Shown: in pieces, positions 1-12,094 of the stretch
Numbering within the stretch: the first letter of the stretch is position 1
Layout: the number at the start of each line of letters is the position of its first letter
DNA from: Ligula intestinalis
Taxonomy: Eukaryota > Platyhelminthes > Cestoda > Diphyllobothriidea > Diphyllobothriidae
Direction: 5' to 3'
Assembly: GCA_036362985.1 (NCBI GenBank)
Contig: JAYGXS010000005.1
Coordinates: 6,384,775-6,448,774 of the forward strand
Length of the DNA stretch: 64,000 bases
Made by a program: the position numbers and the translations under genes
Notes under the pieces: model-generated
What the model was told of the DNA's origin: nothing
The model's database searches: none
What the model saw: only the letters and a program-made list of their open reading frames with translations

Positions 1-235
1 TTCCTTCATGTAGGCAAGCGACTACATTATCATTTTTACAGCAGTCTGCAGTATGATTGACCCTAGGGGTCATCAGAAATTCCATGATATTGTTGTCGTT
101 TACTGAGAAATGCAAACCCGCGATACTTTCAAAAATATAATCTCAATTTGAAGCCGAAGAAGGTCTACGAACAGACTGAAAATATCAGCAAAATGAATTG
201 CATATTTTTGGTTTGAAGGCTTGTTTCTGCTAGAA

Positions 236-621
236 ACAGCCAACGAGCAGTCAGCCAGCAAGCCGGCAGACAGCAAGCCGCGCACCCAACGGGTTATAGA
301 TCCACCTATACGCGACGACCGCAAACGGGCAGTCAATAAATCAATAATTGCAGATGTAAAGTTTCGGCCAGGCTACATTTCTGACAAATCAGCCATTGAA
401 TCACAAACCAATCGTGTCACTACTCGCATCAGAGCTGTATGTGATTGGCCTGATAGACATGGCTGAACACGCATTTTTTCCTTCGATATGTTTTACTAAG
501 AACGCTAGAGGGCTTCTGTTTTTTGGCGCTTCTTGTCGCCTTCATTCTTGGGGGCTCACACAAGGCGTAATTAGGTGGTGGCACCTCGGTTTTAACTACA
601 TTTACCACAGTCTACGTTTGT
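236..621 (+). repeat. Family A interspersed repeat, copy 1
   Basis: About 390 bp that recurs at 24388-24862, 41446-41813 and, inverted, at 54594-54955. Shared landmarks in order: a CAGCCAGCAAGC-rich head, GATCCACC, TCACTACTCGC, GATTGGCC, GACATGGCTG, TATGTT-TACTAA, a CTTCTTGTCG block, and the tail GGGGGCTCACACAAGGCG followed by AATTAGG. No coding frame is conserved between copies and no clear tRNA-type A/B box is seen, so it is a SINE- or MITE-like element of unknown class. Confidence 0.75.
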
Positions 622-1095
622 GATCCTCCTTTTAATTGTTTTTGGAGTAAAACGAAACTGCATAGCAAACGAATCCAGGAGGACACTGAGAAATGGCCAG
701 CGTAATGTGAACTTTCCAGTGTGATGCAGTTTGAAACAAGACCAGTGTCCGTTTTCAGCTTTTGTGGACAATGTACTCCTGGGATTGGTTCTTCACTGTA
801 TTGTCGTATTCAACTGACCTGCCCTCCAATGCTGTTTACATTGGGAATGATAGGGTCTTCAGCGGAACAGATATTGAACTACCGAGGTTCCGCAAAGTTT
901 GGCCGATACGCCTTGCCAGTTAGCCTTGTGCTTAGCTATGCTTCATTAGTTGTCTGCTTATTTTGCCGGACTCAAAATCTGCTTCTTCCTCCGAGTTTCA
1001 GAAGATAAAATAGCGAACATACGCTGGTTTGCGATATGTTATCGCCAGGCCTTTCCAATGACATATTAATTAACTGAATAAACTATGCGGGTTGG
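622..1095. other. No recognisable gene
   Basis: Only short open frames without family motifs. The 95-codon plus-strand frame at 721-1008 has chance-like composition and no recognised motif. Confidence 0.4.
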
Positions 1096-1099
1096 TATA

Positions 1100-1320
1100 A
1101 AAATGTGCGGCAGTCAGGGTGGTGGAGGAAAGGGGGAATCGGGGTCAAAAATCTGATCAGCGTTAGGGGGACTGGCAATCGAGAGAAGTGATAAGCTGCG
1201 GGCTGTTGAAAAAGCGGCTTTTAGCCGTGGTAACTGCGGCGCCGCGACGAAATACTTTTGGGCGCATACGATCGGTCGGCGCTGCCTGATGGCGGCCACT
1301 TCTGCTGTTACCAACAGACA
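1100..1320 (-). mobile_element. PLE family 1 endonuclease tail (relic)
   Basis: The minus-strand frame reads VTAEVAAIRQRRPIVCAQKYF then VAAPQLPRLKAA. This matches the end of the endonuclease region in the 34.5 kb PLE (AAAIRLCRPVVCAQNNFVAA, PQLPWPKAA). It is an isolated fragment with no GIY-YIG start or ribozyme end nearby. Confidence 0.7.
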
Positions 1321-2439
1321 GCACCTTGTAGATCACTCGGAAGGCCTATCTGGATTCAACGCGATGGCGTTAGTGTACCAGGTGCGCTAGAATAGAACTG
1401 TTTATACTATTAATTTGGCCTTTCCCTAACCAAGTTTGTCCAGCCCGTTTCGCGAATTCGTCGCCAAGCTGTGTCTGCAGCGTTTTCAGAAATTGGTTTT
1501 TGATCCCGGGCCCTGTGCAAAAGGATTGCAGGATCTTTTAAGCAACAGAGATGTCAACAAGCCTGTTCCAACCCATGGTACCTGAATAGCACGCCTAGCA
1601 TTAGCTGTTTCACTTTGCTTTTTCTTATAGTCGAGAACCATCCCTCCCCAAAATTCAAAAAAATGGGCAGTTCATTACAGTTCATTGCAAGCCGAGAAGT
1701 TGGGTCAAACGCTATTGTCGTGGATGCATCAGCAGTCACCATTATTCGGTGAGTGGGAGCATGACTTTGGTTTGCATAAAGGGGCGAATAGGTATTGCTT
1801 TGGATCAATAGACAATGTGTATTATACAGTAAAACAACCGCCTCCTTCAGCAAAATAGTCACCGCTTTATGTATCGTTTTCTTCTGGTTCGATGTCCGCG
1901 TTTCTGGATTAAAAATTCGGTTTGGAAAAGAATTGTTTTCAGTCCTTCGTCATCAGGCCGGTAAATTGGCATGGAGAACGAAACAGTCAGTTATGCACAG
2001 TGCTTGTATGGTTCTTATGGTGGTGATTTTGGGGGCGGGAGGTTATAAGTCGTCTCGTCATTCCCTCGTCTCGAGCAAGCCGGAGACGGCATGTTGAGGA
2101 CGTTGGGTATGGTGGGCGTGGGAAGGAGAGGGGACATCGGTGGTTTTAAGGTCTGCGCGCAAACATTTTACTATTCACTGTGGCTTCAAGTGGATTGCAA
2201 TTTCAGCCCGTATTCGGCCTAGGGAGGTAAACTGCCTGAACCAGTGTCTTTTGACAACAGAGAGTGGGTTTTGCTAAAGGTATGGCCCCTGCAGCAGATG
2301 TGGGTAGTATCCGTTTGCGTAGGCCTTTAGAGTAGTCTGTTAATGCCAGGCGGATGACCTGAAGAGTTCTTTTCGCAGCAACTTGGTGGTTTATATTGAT
2401 TAATAATGCGAGAAGTGAAGTTGAAATCGATCGATTTTC

Positions 2440-2930
2440 TCTACTGCCTAGTCAGGCTGACGTGTTTCGCGTATCCTATTCTTCAGACGCCTTTTTGTTT
2501 GGCCAATATATCCCACCCTACTGGGACATATGAAGAAATAAATGGACATGAATGTGGCCTGTAACAGTAACCGGTCGTTTATCCTCAGTCCTAGAACGGA
2601 AGAAGACGCACGGAACAGCCGTCCTAAATGGGCTGTGCCCAAACGTCGTCTTACTGGTTCGCCTGCTAAGTCTCCTAGGAAAGTCAGTCCCATGAATAGG
2701 TATGTCCTTTCTGCCCTTGCAACGGCAGGCTTTGTGACACCCTCCTTGATGTTCCGGACGATGAATCTTTCTGATAAACCTTTTCGTGACGTGTGTTCTG
2801 TAGCTGCTGCAGCTCTATTTCAATTATATCGGGAGAGCAGATGCGTCATACTTTGTCTTCTCATCCCTTGGCTAAGATTCGTTTGAGATCAAGGGGAAGA
2901 ATTGAGTGAAAAGTAGTGTGTTGCCTCATC
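2440..2930 (-). mobile_element. PLE family 1 relic with start of the GIY-YIG domain
   Basis: The minus-strand frame at 2448-2693 contains GLRINDRLLLQATFMSIYFF then CPSRVGYIGQTKRRLKNRIRE. This is the junction between the PLE C-terminal linker and the GIY-YIG endonuclease (GYIG with the following Arg-rich helix). The domain breaks off after about 15 residues, and the upstream part (to about 2930) is broken by stops. Confidence 0.72.
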
Positions 2931-3099
2931 CAGGTGATCTTTTTTAATATCTTGCTTTGTACTGTACCATTCTCTTGTCTGTGTAGGAGGGCGGCTAAGA
3001 ACGCGATTTCGTTGTTCTCTTCTTCTGCTACCGTGTTGTGTGGAGTGTGTTTCTGGATTATGCAGCCTTGGTTGCCATTGGCTCTGCGTGCTTTATGCA

Positions 3100-3660
3100 G
3101 TTATCCATCCCCCTAATTCTCCGCTGATAAACTACAATGTATTTCAACTATTCCGGGGCTTATCACGCTGGATCTCTCCACTGTGTCAATCTCTACCCTC
3201 CTCCCACGCACTCGTTCGGTCACAGCGACTCGATAAAGAATTTGAAAGTATTTCCCCCTCCACTGCCTCATGCCTCATGGCCATCGTCTACCAGCAGTGT
3301 TCAGCGGCCTGTCATTCTAATGCTCCATATCATCCCCCTTCTCTCCTTCCCACGTTTTGCCAAAAATCAAGCTTTTAGCTGCTCAGAGATTTGGCCCAGT
3401 GTACGGTCGGGGGCCGGAAACGAATGCTTTGCAGCAATTCAACGTAATCCACGTAATATGTTCCAACCGAGGAGGGGGGGGGGGAACAGAAGACCCCTGG
3501 CCCACCCCTACCCACCCTGTCCCGCTCCCCGGCAGTCAGGCAGGCATTTGCGCTGGAAGCGCAGGATGTGAGCACTTACTTTTTTTCTCTCTTTTGCTGC
3601 TACTTCTGCTGCTGCACAGAAAGCAATCACGCAAATAGGGGCAAAAAACACGAATTTGAG
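3100..3660. other. C-rich low-complexity stretch, no supported gene
   Basis: Several overlapping plus-strand frames (3137-3571, 3040-3378, 3357-3638) are Pro/Ser-rich because the DNA is C-rich, with a G run near 3473-3484. Frames in other registers are similarly open, and no domain motif is visible. Confidence 0.45.
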
Positions 3661-4059
3661 GTCGCACAAAATTAATGGAGACAAAGAGGAGCAGGAAAAA
3701 ACTTTGAGCTGCCGAGTAAAATCTCTACTGGCCTTACAGCAGCAGTCCGTGTATACTGGGGGAAAAGCATGCAGCTATAACGATAGCGTTCTGGATAGGC
3801 TAACGGTCACTGGCAAACAAGGCGCAGTTACCCACGCAAATGCATTGAATCTGGAATGTATCGATTTTTGATACTTCAGAGGGAATATTGGCAAACACTC
3901 TTTTAACCACAGAAAGAAATGTCGTGTTCTTTTTGGCAATGCAATAAACATACTGGAAAAACTACGCCTGAGAAATGCGAAAATCAGAAGCGCGTGCTTC
4001 GCGAACTCTCCCTTCCTACGATTGGAGGGTAAAGACCGACGCCCGTTGAAGGCCACATC

Positions 4060-4667
4060 CATGTGAATTTACATCTTCACATGCTCCTGCGGAGCAGGAT
4101 ACATCGGCGTAACAACGTGGCGCCCGGAAAGGAGAGTATGTGAACTCATACCGACCTAGTTAAGTAAAGATCGATCGATTTCGAGTTCTATTTTTACCCA
4201 CCTTGTCGATAAGAATCACCGAGTCGATACTAATGAAGCCGTTCAGGTTGTCTACAAAACACCAGCTAAACTTTTGAAGGGCCTACGCCAACAGGTGCTT
4301 GCAAAAGCCGAATCAGTATTTATACAACTAGCGAATCCAGTGCTGTTTTATCAGAAGACAGTAACACAAATACTTTCACTTCCGTGGCCAGCTGGTGATT
4401 GTACATCGTTCCTACCCCCCATTTACAGTCGTTCGCTCCGTGCAAATGTTACCAATTGTAAATCCACGTACGTGACCCATGACCAATGCCCACAACCGCC
4501 CCTTTGCCGTCAAAAGGACCACTACACGTCGATCTCGTCATGTGGGCGGCTTGAAAAATCAGAGCTGTAATTAAAGTGCACTTATTAGCGTTGTCCAGCT
4601 GTACAATTTTCATTATCTTTGCAAATGTACTGGTCTGATGATAAGTTGCTGAAACATACGTTTGCCA
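4060..4667 (+). mobile_element. PLE family 1 relic: broken GIY-YIG domain and 3' end
   Basis: A frame near 4081-4140 reads TCSCGAGYIGVTTW then RPERRV. After a disruption, another frame near 4180-4340 reads IFTHLVDKNHRVDTNEAV, QVVYKTPAKLL and LAKAESVFIQLANPVL, the later helices of the same domain. Stops and shifts separate the two parts. A ribozyme-like terminus follows at 4631-4667, so the unit is a 5'-truncated, dead insertion. Confidence 0.75.
4631..4667 (+). ncRNA. Hammerhead-ribozyme-like motif at a PLE family 1 end
   Basis: Intact CTGATGA at 4635-4641 and GAAA at 4651-4654. The 5' TGGT pairs with GCCA at 4664-4667 as stem I (T-A, G-C, G-C, T-G wobble). Stem II (TAAGTTGCT) does not pair well and stem III is eroded, so activity is doubtful. 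Confidence 0.45.
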
Positions 4668-4859
4668 AATTGACTTTTAAAATACACAGCTACTTCTTGA
4701 GAAATCTGGAATATTTTGGTATGCCTTTGCTTCCACACCCACAAAAGCGTTTTTTAATTCCACTAGCCATAAAAAGAATTTAAACTTGCAAATTTGTTCA
4801 GCATGGTATGCCATCTTCAAACAAATAACTGGAGCTCGTTTGACTCAATTGTGAAAGAA

Positions 4860-5450
4860 TTGCAGACTCGGCGGCATTCAAGCAAATTCCAGCAAGGGGA
4901 AGGTAAAATAATGCCAATTCTCAAACTGAGGTCCATTCGACGAGATTTGGCCGCACATTAAAATTCGATCAGGCCGATATTCTCACAAGAGGTGACGATT
5001 TAGTGAGCCGATAATTTCTTGAGTCATGGTTCAATGGGCCACAAACCTAAAAAGAAGTGCAATGGTTTGCCCAATCTACATTCGGCGCGGAGACTTAATT
5101 TGGCCAAAGCAAGTCGCCACTTGGGGTACGCACAGGTCACCACCAACACCGGAAAGCCATATGGCCGAGCAATTAATGCCCAAGTCCACCACACATGATG
5201 AAAGCTCAGAAGGTCAGAGCCCGCATGCCGGGCAAAAACCATGAACGCGCAAGAAGGCAATTACCATTAATTTCCGTTGTACGTTTGCAGTTATGACTGT
5301 ACCTTATAAATACTGCAAATTTCTGGGCATATGTTAGCGGTATATGCTTCTTTTTCCTGCTTACGTCCCTGATAATGAAGCCGCGATGGACCTCGAAATG
5401 CCAGGCAAATCAAAGTTTTGTACCAGCGATAGAGTCGTCTCTTTCTCAAC
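4860..5450 (+). mobile_element. PLE family 2 relic (3' half of endonuclease and 3' end)
   Basis: Degenerate frames match the intact-looking copy at 36.5 kb: KFDQADILTRGDDLVSR, then ESWFNGPQT and SLAKASRHLG. The non-coding 3' part (TTTGCAGTTATGACTGTACC onwards) also aligns. It ends in a hammerhead-like terminus (CTGATAA at 5369, CGAAATGCCAGGC around 5394-5405). Stops interrupt the frame. Confidence 0.7.
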
Positions 5451-5859
5451 TACTTTTTTTGGATATGCAATTTCGCTTTAATTGAAAAAAACAAGGCTTA
5501 AGTACAGCCAACGCCGCGGGTTTAATAACTCTTCGGTCAGTTTTGACACCCAATCACCAAAACTGATACAGTAAGCTGACTGACCGAGTAGGACCTCCTA
5601 AACAATCAAGCTAAAATCCGCCAGCTTACTACCAGAGGGACTTAATTATTAAAGAAGATTTCCAGGCAGGTGGATTGACCCAAGTGTGCTTAAACTCACG
5701 GCTCCCAGTGAAGGTCGGTTGGCAAGAGCACTGGTTCAACTAAAGTTTCCCTTTGCTGTTGTTTATTCGAATGCCACTAAGGGCGTCGACTTTTCAAAAG
5801 AGGGTCAAATAAATCATTCTAATCTGCCAAACTTTGCGATTAAATAATTGGACTTTAAC

Positions 5860-6516
5860 CGAGCCTTATTACGAAACTACCCAGCAGCGAATATTTTGGT
5901 GTTACTTTCAACAAATCCAGTACTGCACGGTGAAGATAAGGATAACCTGACAGCTCAGACCACTTCTATGTGCATTTACTCATTAAATTGTTCTTAAGGA
6001 GCAGTTTATATCGGTGGCACGATCCGGCGTTTATCCAAACGTATACGGGAGCACCTGCCAGCATGGATGAGCAAAGGTGAAGTCAGGGGTATCAACAGCG
6101 CCATTCTTGCCCACCTGGTTGAGTCCGGATATCGTGTGGACCCCAACAAAGGCAATTTATAAGGTCCCACCAAACTACCTAAAGACCTTGGGTCAGCGGT
6201 TGCTAGCAACAGCAGAAGCAACTGCCATCTGGTTTTACGCGCGCAGAAGAACTTCTTGCAAGCTTTAAGCCTGGCATTTCCAACAGCCACATAACTACCG
6301 GCATTTTTCACGCTTTCTCTTTCTCATCCCCTACCTTAATACCACCTAACTAGCCGCCTTTTATCAACCCCAACCCCCTTCCTTATTTATATGACTAATC
6401 TGTGTGTTACTATGATCATAGTTACCTGCAATTTACCATGTACCTTTTACCCCTTCCCATATAAATGTATTGGCCCGATAATAATTCATCGAAAGTATGC
6501 GTATACTCGTCACCTA
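5860..6516 (+). mobile_element. PLE family 1 relic: GIY-YIG endonuclease plus ribozyme-like end
   Basis: The reading frame gives LTAQTTSMCIYSLNCS, a stop, then GAVYIGGTIRRLSKRI, REHLPAWMSKGEVRG and INSAILAHLVESGYRVDP. A one-base shift leads to LGQRLLATAEATAIWFYA. This covers most of the GIY-YIG domain with one stop and one frameshift. The reverse transcriptase is missing (5' truncation). A hammerhead-like terminus at 6471-6512 closes the element. Confidence 0.82.
6471..6512 (+). ncRNA. Hammerhead-ribozyme-like motif with full helices but mutated core
   Basis: Stem I: TGGC (6471-6474) pairs with GTCA (6509-6512). Stem III: GTATG (6495-6499) pairs with TATAC (6502-6506), with the TC cleavage position following. 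GAAA is intact at 6491-6494, but the first core box is CCGATAA instead of CTGATGA. The changed G8-equivalent predicts an inactive copy. Confidence 0.5.
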
Positions 6517-6519
6517 CTC

Positions 6520-7790
6520 TTCTGAATTATCTGATGGGATTTTTCGCAACCTTGAAATTATATCAGTATCAGATTATTAAGGAAAAGATAGGCGAACGCC
6601 TTTGGATTCCCTATTGATAACAAGATATAGATTCAAAGGCAAATTGAAAAAAAGCACGTTAATTACATGTGTACGAGAGTGTGATTTTACGCCTGAAATC
6701 GACCTTTACCATTACAGGTTTATTCACATGCTGTTTTAATAAACACACTTTCGTTTTTCAGTCACATTTGAAAACATATATTACCGTAGTAAACATGCGT
6801 TAAGGAGTATGCAAACTACTTTACTCCAGTCATTAAAAGTTACTTACTCACAACAACTGGAAAAAATGCTGATTACGCGCCTAAGCAAAGAAAGGTTATT
6901 CCTACCCAGCTGGGTTTTGTAAAACACACTTTGAGTGAATTTTATCTCTACATCAGCGAAACGAGACCTGATATAATGCTCTCAGATGAAGTGAGCAAAG
7001 CATCACTAGATATCTACTGCTGAACGTTCTAGTAACGAAGACGCAGCTGAAGAACATAACGATTCTTTGCGATAAAGACTCTGCACATGTTACTTTAGAA
7101 GAAAAGCCGACAATACAGAATATCCCTGTTTTAGATAAAATCAAGGAGATATAATCATGTAACCTACCTAGTATTTATGATTAGATGTTCGATCGCTACA
7201 GCTTACGATGATTTTGTTTATTATTTGAATTAGCGTCATTAGATTATTTTGCCCTCACAAACGGAAGAAAACCTTTCAAGCACAGAGTTAATTGAGTAAA
7301 GACAAATAGATGCCTGCTAAAACAAATAAAATGCATCCTCTTCTGTGAGGCAGAACATTTTCTACGATGATTCTGTCGAATTCAATAAGCCTTAACATTG
7401 CGTAATCCGTGGGCGGCTTGCAAATTGGTATGCCATTTTTTTCCCAATATACGTAACAGGTCTTGTTTGAGCATCTTCTAAACCTATCTTCATTCTCTGC
7501 TCTTCAAAATTAAATTTCAATATTTTTTATCAGCCTAATGATGTATTTTAAGTTTGACATATTTTTTCGTGATCATTGACGTGGCTGCTGACAAAATTTT
7601 GCGATATCCTTCGAAATCAGTAAAGCCGCCTTTTACGATGCGGTATTTTCCAATTCATGCATGCACTTCATTGCTTTTGGAGCTATTTATCATGATCCTG
7701 GTAGATTACCAAGTACATGAAAAAAACTTCTACCAGTTGCATCACTGGTCTTACCATCTTTATCCACATTCTACGCTATATGTATTTAGT
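6520..7790. other. AT-rich DNA, nothing identified
   Basis: No open frame above 80 codons, no family motif and no match noticed to the other repeats in the window. Confidence 0.4.
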
Positions 7791-8084
7791 TAAGTTACCC
7801 AGACACATTCGTCGACAAATTCAGGCAAGGAGCCAAGGAAAGCAAACCAACAGGACGGCCAGAACCGACATACTGGTGAGCAATGCCTTATATTGCTGCT
7901 GTACCCGAAGAATTCGCTCGACTGATCAGCGAATTTGCGATTGGCGTTGCTGACAGACCGGTAGCAGCAATCCGCAGGCAACTTTTGCGGCCTAAGGACC
8001 CAGTACCCGTTAACTAAAAATCCGTTGTCATTTACCTCATCGAATGCCTTTATGATCAAGCCAATTATGTTGATGAATCTGGCA

Positions 8085-8345
8085 AACGGGTTCTCACAAG
8101 AGTGCACTTGCAAGAACACGCCGTGCGATGGAATGACGAGCTTTATTTGGTAGCCGCTCACACATACATGCCAGGGCATGGCTTCAAATTAAAACACGTG
8201 TGAATACTGGGTCAGTTGGACGACCAAATCTCACACATTTTGTAGGAGGCATGGCTCTCGCACGCGGATTCAATTAACAGGCACATGGATCTTTCTGATG
8301 CCTAAATTCGAAAAAAATCGATAGCAAAGCTTAAGGTCATTTCCG
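8085..8345 (+). mobile_element. Probable PLE family 3 relic
   Basis: Plus-strand frames read LQEHAVRWNDELYLVAAHTY then MPGHGFKLKHV, and after stops ADSINRHMDLSDA. These parallel the family 3 blocks at 11.8 and 52 kb (VRRRDYLSEVA, GHTFAWD, CINRHIDLD). Heavily degraded. Confidence 0.45.
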
Positions 8346-9026
8346 GCAGATTTGACAATGTGCTCGCGTGAGAGATCGAAACGTCGGGTAAATTAAACAC
8401 TGGTCCCAGAGAGCGTTTTCCCGCCTTCTATTGAGTTACCTGGGCCTCGCATATTTTCGACTATTCATAGTTAAGGTTAAATAAGTGCATGTAGAAATTA
8501 CATCCGCGTTTGTATTTTTATGGTCAATTCGACCTGCATCATGAATAAACCTGTCGACTGGAAGGCTGACGTCATCGTTTAAAATAAAACTAAAACTATC
8601 AGATTTTATTTATTAAGATGATGTAAATTTTGGTCCAAATGGGCAATAAAACAATTTTCAAGACCAATATTTTTTATAGTATGCGTAAAAAAATAAAACT
8701 GTGTAAAGTGATAACTCCGGCCATGAATAACGGCCATCTATTCTTCCATATTTGAAAAATACTGGAGGGTTTTCATGAAACCATATTTTCCAGGGCAAAC
8801 AAAATGAGCTTATTTCCTTAACTGCCTATAAAGCCATTAGTCACAGCTTACCTTCAAGGCCAATTCAGGCTGCAACGGTAGGATAAAATAGTGACAGTGT
8901 TCCAGCAAAGTAAAATGCTCATTTTAAATGGACTGAAACTAAAAAGAGTAGTTGGCAAGCATACGTAAGATTTTGATCGGGCCATCACATTTATATGAGA
9001 ATTGGGTACATGTAAATGCACTTTAA

Positions 9027-9110
9027 AGGCCCGATGAGAATTCATCGAAGGCCTACTTACGCTAGACAACACTCCTACTATATTCTCTGATGGGAATGTT
9101 TGCAATGTTC
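9027..9110 (+). mobile_element. Isolated PLE family 1 3' terminus with hammerhead-like motif
   Basis: CCGATGA (9031-9037), stem II GA/TC around ATTCA, GAAG, and an imperfect stem III GCCTA/TACGC followed by TA. The downstream block (TCTGATGGGAATGTTTGCAA) matches those behind the ribozyme motifs at 6.5 and 16.7 kb. No coding part is attached. Confidence 0.5.
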
Positions 9111-11155
9111 TAAAACAGTCTGAATACAAAAATGAGCAAATATTAACGAAGAAGTGAAGAAACGAAGTCAACTGTCATCCTTCAGCTAAGCATCTTACAT
9201 GGGTATGAACGTAACCAAGGACAAAGGGTCGATTTATCTTATATGTGAAATAATCTCAAAGAAGGACACTAATCCACACTATTGCTTTTTGGGATCGGAG
9301 TGATGTTTGCCCTATTCAGGTTATGTAGGACAACATAAATGTTTTCTTGTCGGGAATAGCCTGTATGATACGCATTATTTATCTTTAATTGCATCTTACT
9401 AAATTATCTGTTGAAGTTGATGGTAGATTTTAAACTTATATAAGACGATTAATGAGCATTCAGTTCAGAACAGGAGTTGTATGGCTAGGATCCAAGACTC
9501 AAAGTAATTGATAACTTAAATCCTAATCAGACGTCTTCTTATGCGGTTTTATCTGCTTTCTACGTTTACTGCAAAGTGTTATGGTTTTTTATATACACTC
9601 TCATAATTCAGCGTTAGACGTTATTACAGCTGGAGCCCAGAAACTGTACAGGCGATAGGCTGCTGTGAAGAACTGCAGAGGCTAGTCACACAGCGCATGT
9701 AGTATTTTTTTGAAAAGCCGAGAAAGACAACAACCAATATTTAGCCCCATGAAATGTAAACCCTAGTTATGACAGGTAACTTCGGGCAAAAGAGGAGACG
9801 TAGATGAGTTTATAATATCAATCGTTGGAGGGCCTTGAACAATAATATTGAAGGTTCGTCAAAATGACGTCGTTTTAATCTATTTCTCTTTTGGTTGCAT
9901 GCGAAATGTGAATTGGTAACAAATAAGGGCGTAATTTATAGGTTTTTTGCTATTCATTGTCTTCATAACACAAACTGTGTGTAGCAGAAATTAAGCCATG
10001 TTATTTGACAAAACTTCACGCTTTCGCTCGAGTTTTTAGCTGAAGATGACCTGGATTTCGACTCTTAAAAGTATTACAGGTATAAAAATTTTAAGACAAT
10101 ATCACGTCAATTAGAACAACATGAAGGCTAACCTTTTAGTAATACGCCGAATAACCGAGATAGCACAAGCACAGTCTGTTCTCAAACTTTGTGAGAGGTT
10201 AGTTTATCGCTCTGAAATGGTGGAATATATACGTTTTCGTGTATGTGAAGTCTAGGGCTTTTAGACGGAACCCCCAAAGACAAAAATCAAAAACAGAGTT
10301 CGCTTTAACTTATTCAGAAATTTCAAAAAAATGTTTCGTATGTTTGGGGTACGCCATTAAAAAACAATTTCTTACGTAGAAAAATATTTTTATGATTTTC
10401 TCTGAAATTTGATAATTATAAGAAAAAAATGCACCCGCCTTAGGTTGCCGTTTTGTCAACTATAATTTTGCAGGTGACCAGATGAAATGCGTTTAAAAGT
10501 TCATATTCGTCTGCGTCTATAACACTACGGAACTGTGTCCAACGATAATAAATATTGTAGCCCATTTAACTTATACCTTTAAATGCAAAAACTTTTCATA
10601 TAATTGTGGCTTATATTTCATTAGATGGGTGACTGACCACCCAATATATGCATGCAAGTGAAAAAATGGAAAACTTGGGATTAAATTGACGGAACTTTAA
10701 AACTTTTAGTCAGATGGCAGAATTTGTTTGCCAAATATAACCTTCGTTTGCTTTAACTCTGGTTATAAACGAGTGTTGCGAACAGGGTTGCTGGAAAAAC
10801 AGTGGTCTAACTGTTTCTGGATAGTTGGTTGTCATCAGACATCCTCAAAAAATTCAATTCGAGACAGACTGCAAATATACAAACGTTTTACAACGCCACG
10901 CGTCGTTTGGGTCAAACTCAAAGTGTAAACGTTTGGGCCACAGCAGTCGGGCATTCGCAAATATGATGGTTTGGCAACAGTAGCTTATGTGAGCCCCGTC
11001 ATTTATCCCTACAACGTGCATGTTTACCTACAAAACCGGTGTTCATAAGGTTTTGTGGGTGAGAAATTAGGACGCACCGTGGAATTTACTTTAATAAATG
11101 CTAAATGCATTTTTATTTTACTGTATTTAGAAGGGTTGTTGATTCATACTTGTAG
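9111..11155. other. AT-rich DNA, nothing identified
   Basis: About 2 kb with only short frames and no repeat match found by eye. Longest frame 66 codons (10728-10928, plus), without a motif. Confidence 0.4.
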
Positions 11156-11159
11156 GTTT

Positions 11160-11420
11160 TCCTAATCAGTTTTATTGTTAAACTTATTGCAGATAAATCA
11201 GATGACCAAATTGCAGGTTTTCTGAATTTCCTGAAAAAATATAATGGTGGTAAGAAGGTTGTCAACTTTGACTTTCCTGTTATCCGACTTACCGTTCTGG
11301 AGTTAGATTAGTATAGTCCGCGGCGCGAAGCACCGCGCACAACTTCAATTTGCATTCGGAACAACCTGCTCCCAGCGGCCGCGGGAAGCAACTTTGACTA
11401 CATTTTTTTTACCTTACACT
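11160..11420 (+). repeat. Family E interspersed repeat, copy 1
   Basis: Shares with 33770-34205 and 55540-55690 the block CTTACCGTTCTGGAG, TTAGATTAGTATAGT and a GC-rich GCGGCGCGAAGCACCGCGCA segment. Upstream it has TTCCTGAAAAAATATAATGG, also seen at 55.55 kb. Confidence 0.6.
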
Positions 11421-11789
11421 TACCTCTAAAAATTTGCTTCTCTGTCTATCCTATTTCTTCACCCCCCCAAAACTCTATAATCACCGTTTTTGCAGGACAA
11501 AATAATGAGACTAAGGGTATATGAGTGGGTCTACATAAGCAACTTTTGGCGATGATTGCTGGAAAGACGACCGATTGATAAGTTTATGCGTGTACCTGGA
11601 GTGTGATCATGCAGATGTTATTCGCTCGACCACATAATACTCGACCACTCAATGCTCAAACTGCGCACCCAGCTCGTACATTCTAAGGACAGGGTTGGCC
11701 ATTTCAACAGGAAGAAAGTCATCTATAAACAATACCGTGTACCAGTTGCGATGTAGTCAATTGTAGTCAAACCGGAAGAGCTCTATCCA

Positions 11790-12090
11790 GCCGCATACAT
11801 GAAGGCATGTTAGCGGTAAGAAGACGAGCTTATTTATCGGAGGTTTCCATGCGCGCACTGGACATAAGACACGCATTTGCATGGGAGCAAACCCAAATCA
11901 TTGGCGCCTGCCCAACTAGGAAGGACCGCGAATTCCTGGAGGCAATGCACTCAAACGAGGCATGCATTAACAGGCATATGGATTTAGATATCAACTTTAA
12001 ATTCGTTAAGTTCATACGGAAGGTTAAATGGCCACCACCGACCGCAGGATTAAATGCGGATTACAAATACACCCTCCTGACCGCATAGTT
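11790..12090 (+). mobile_element. PLE family 3 relic, C-terminal half of GIY-YIG-type domain
   Basis: Open frame 11807-12088 (93 codons) reads LAVRRRAYLSEVSMRALDIR, HAFAWEQTQIIGACPT, REFLEAMHSNEACINRHMDL. The same succession occurs at 51.9-52.2 kb. Upstream frames (SNRKSSIQPH) hold the eroded start of the domain. 5'-truncated. Confidence 0.75.
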
Positions 12091-12094
12091 ACAC

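Noticed and set aside
3137..3571. 144-codon plus-strand frame rich in Pro, His and Ser
   Set aside because: Other frames over the same C-rich DNA are open too, and a G run sits inside; most likely chance.
7790..8179. 129-codon minus-strand frame
   Set aside because: It lies opposite probable PLE family 3 text on the plus strand, so it is taken as an antisense shadow.
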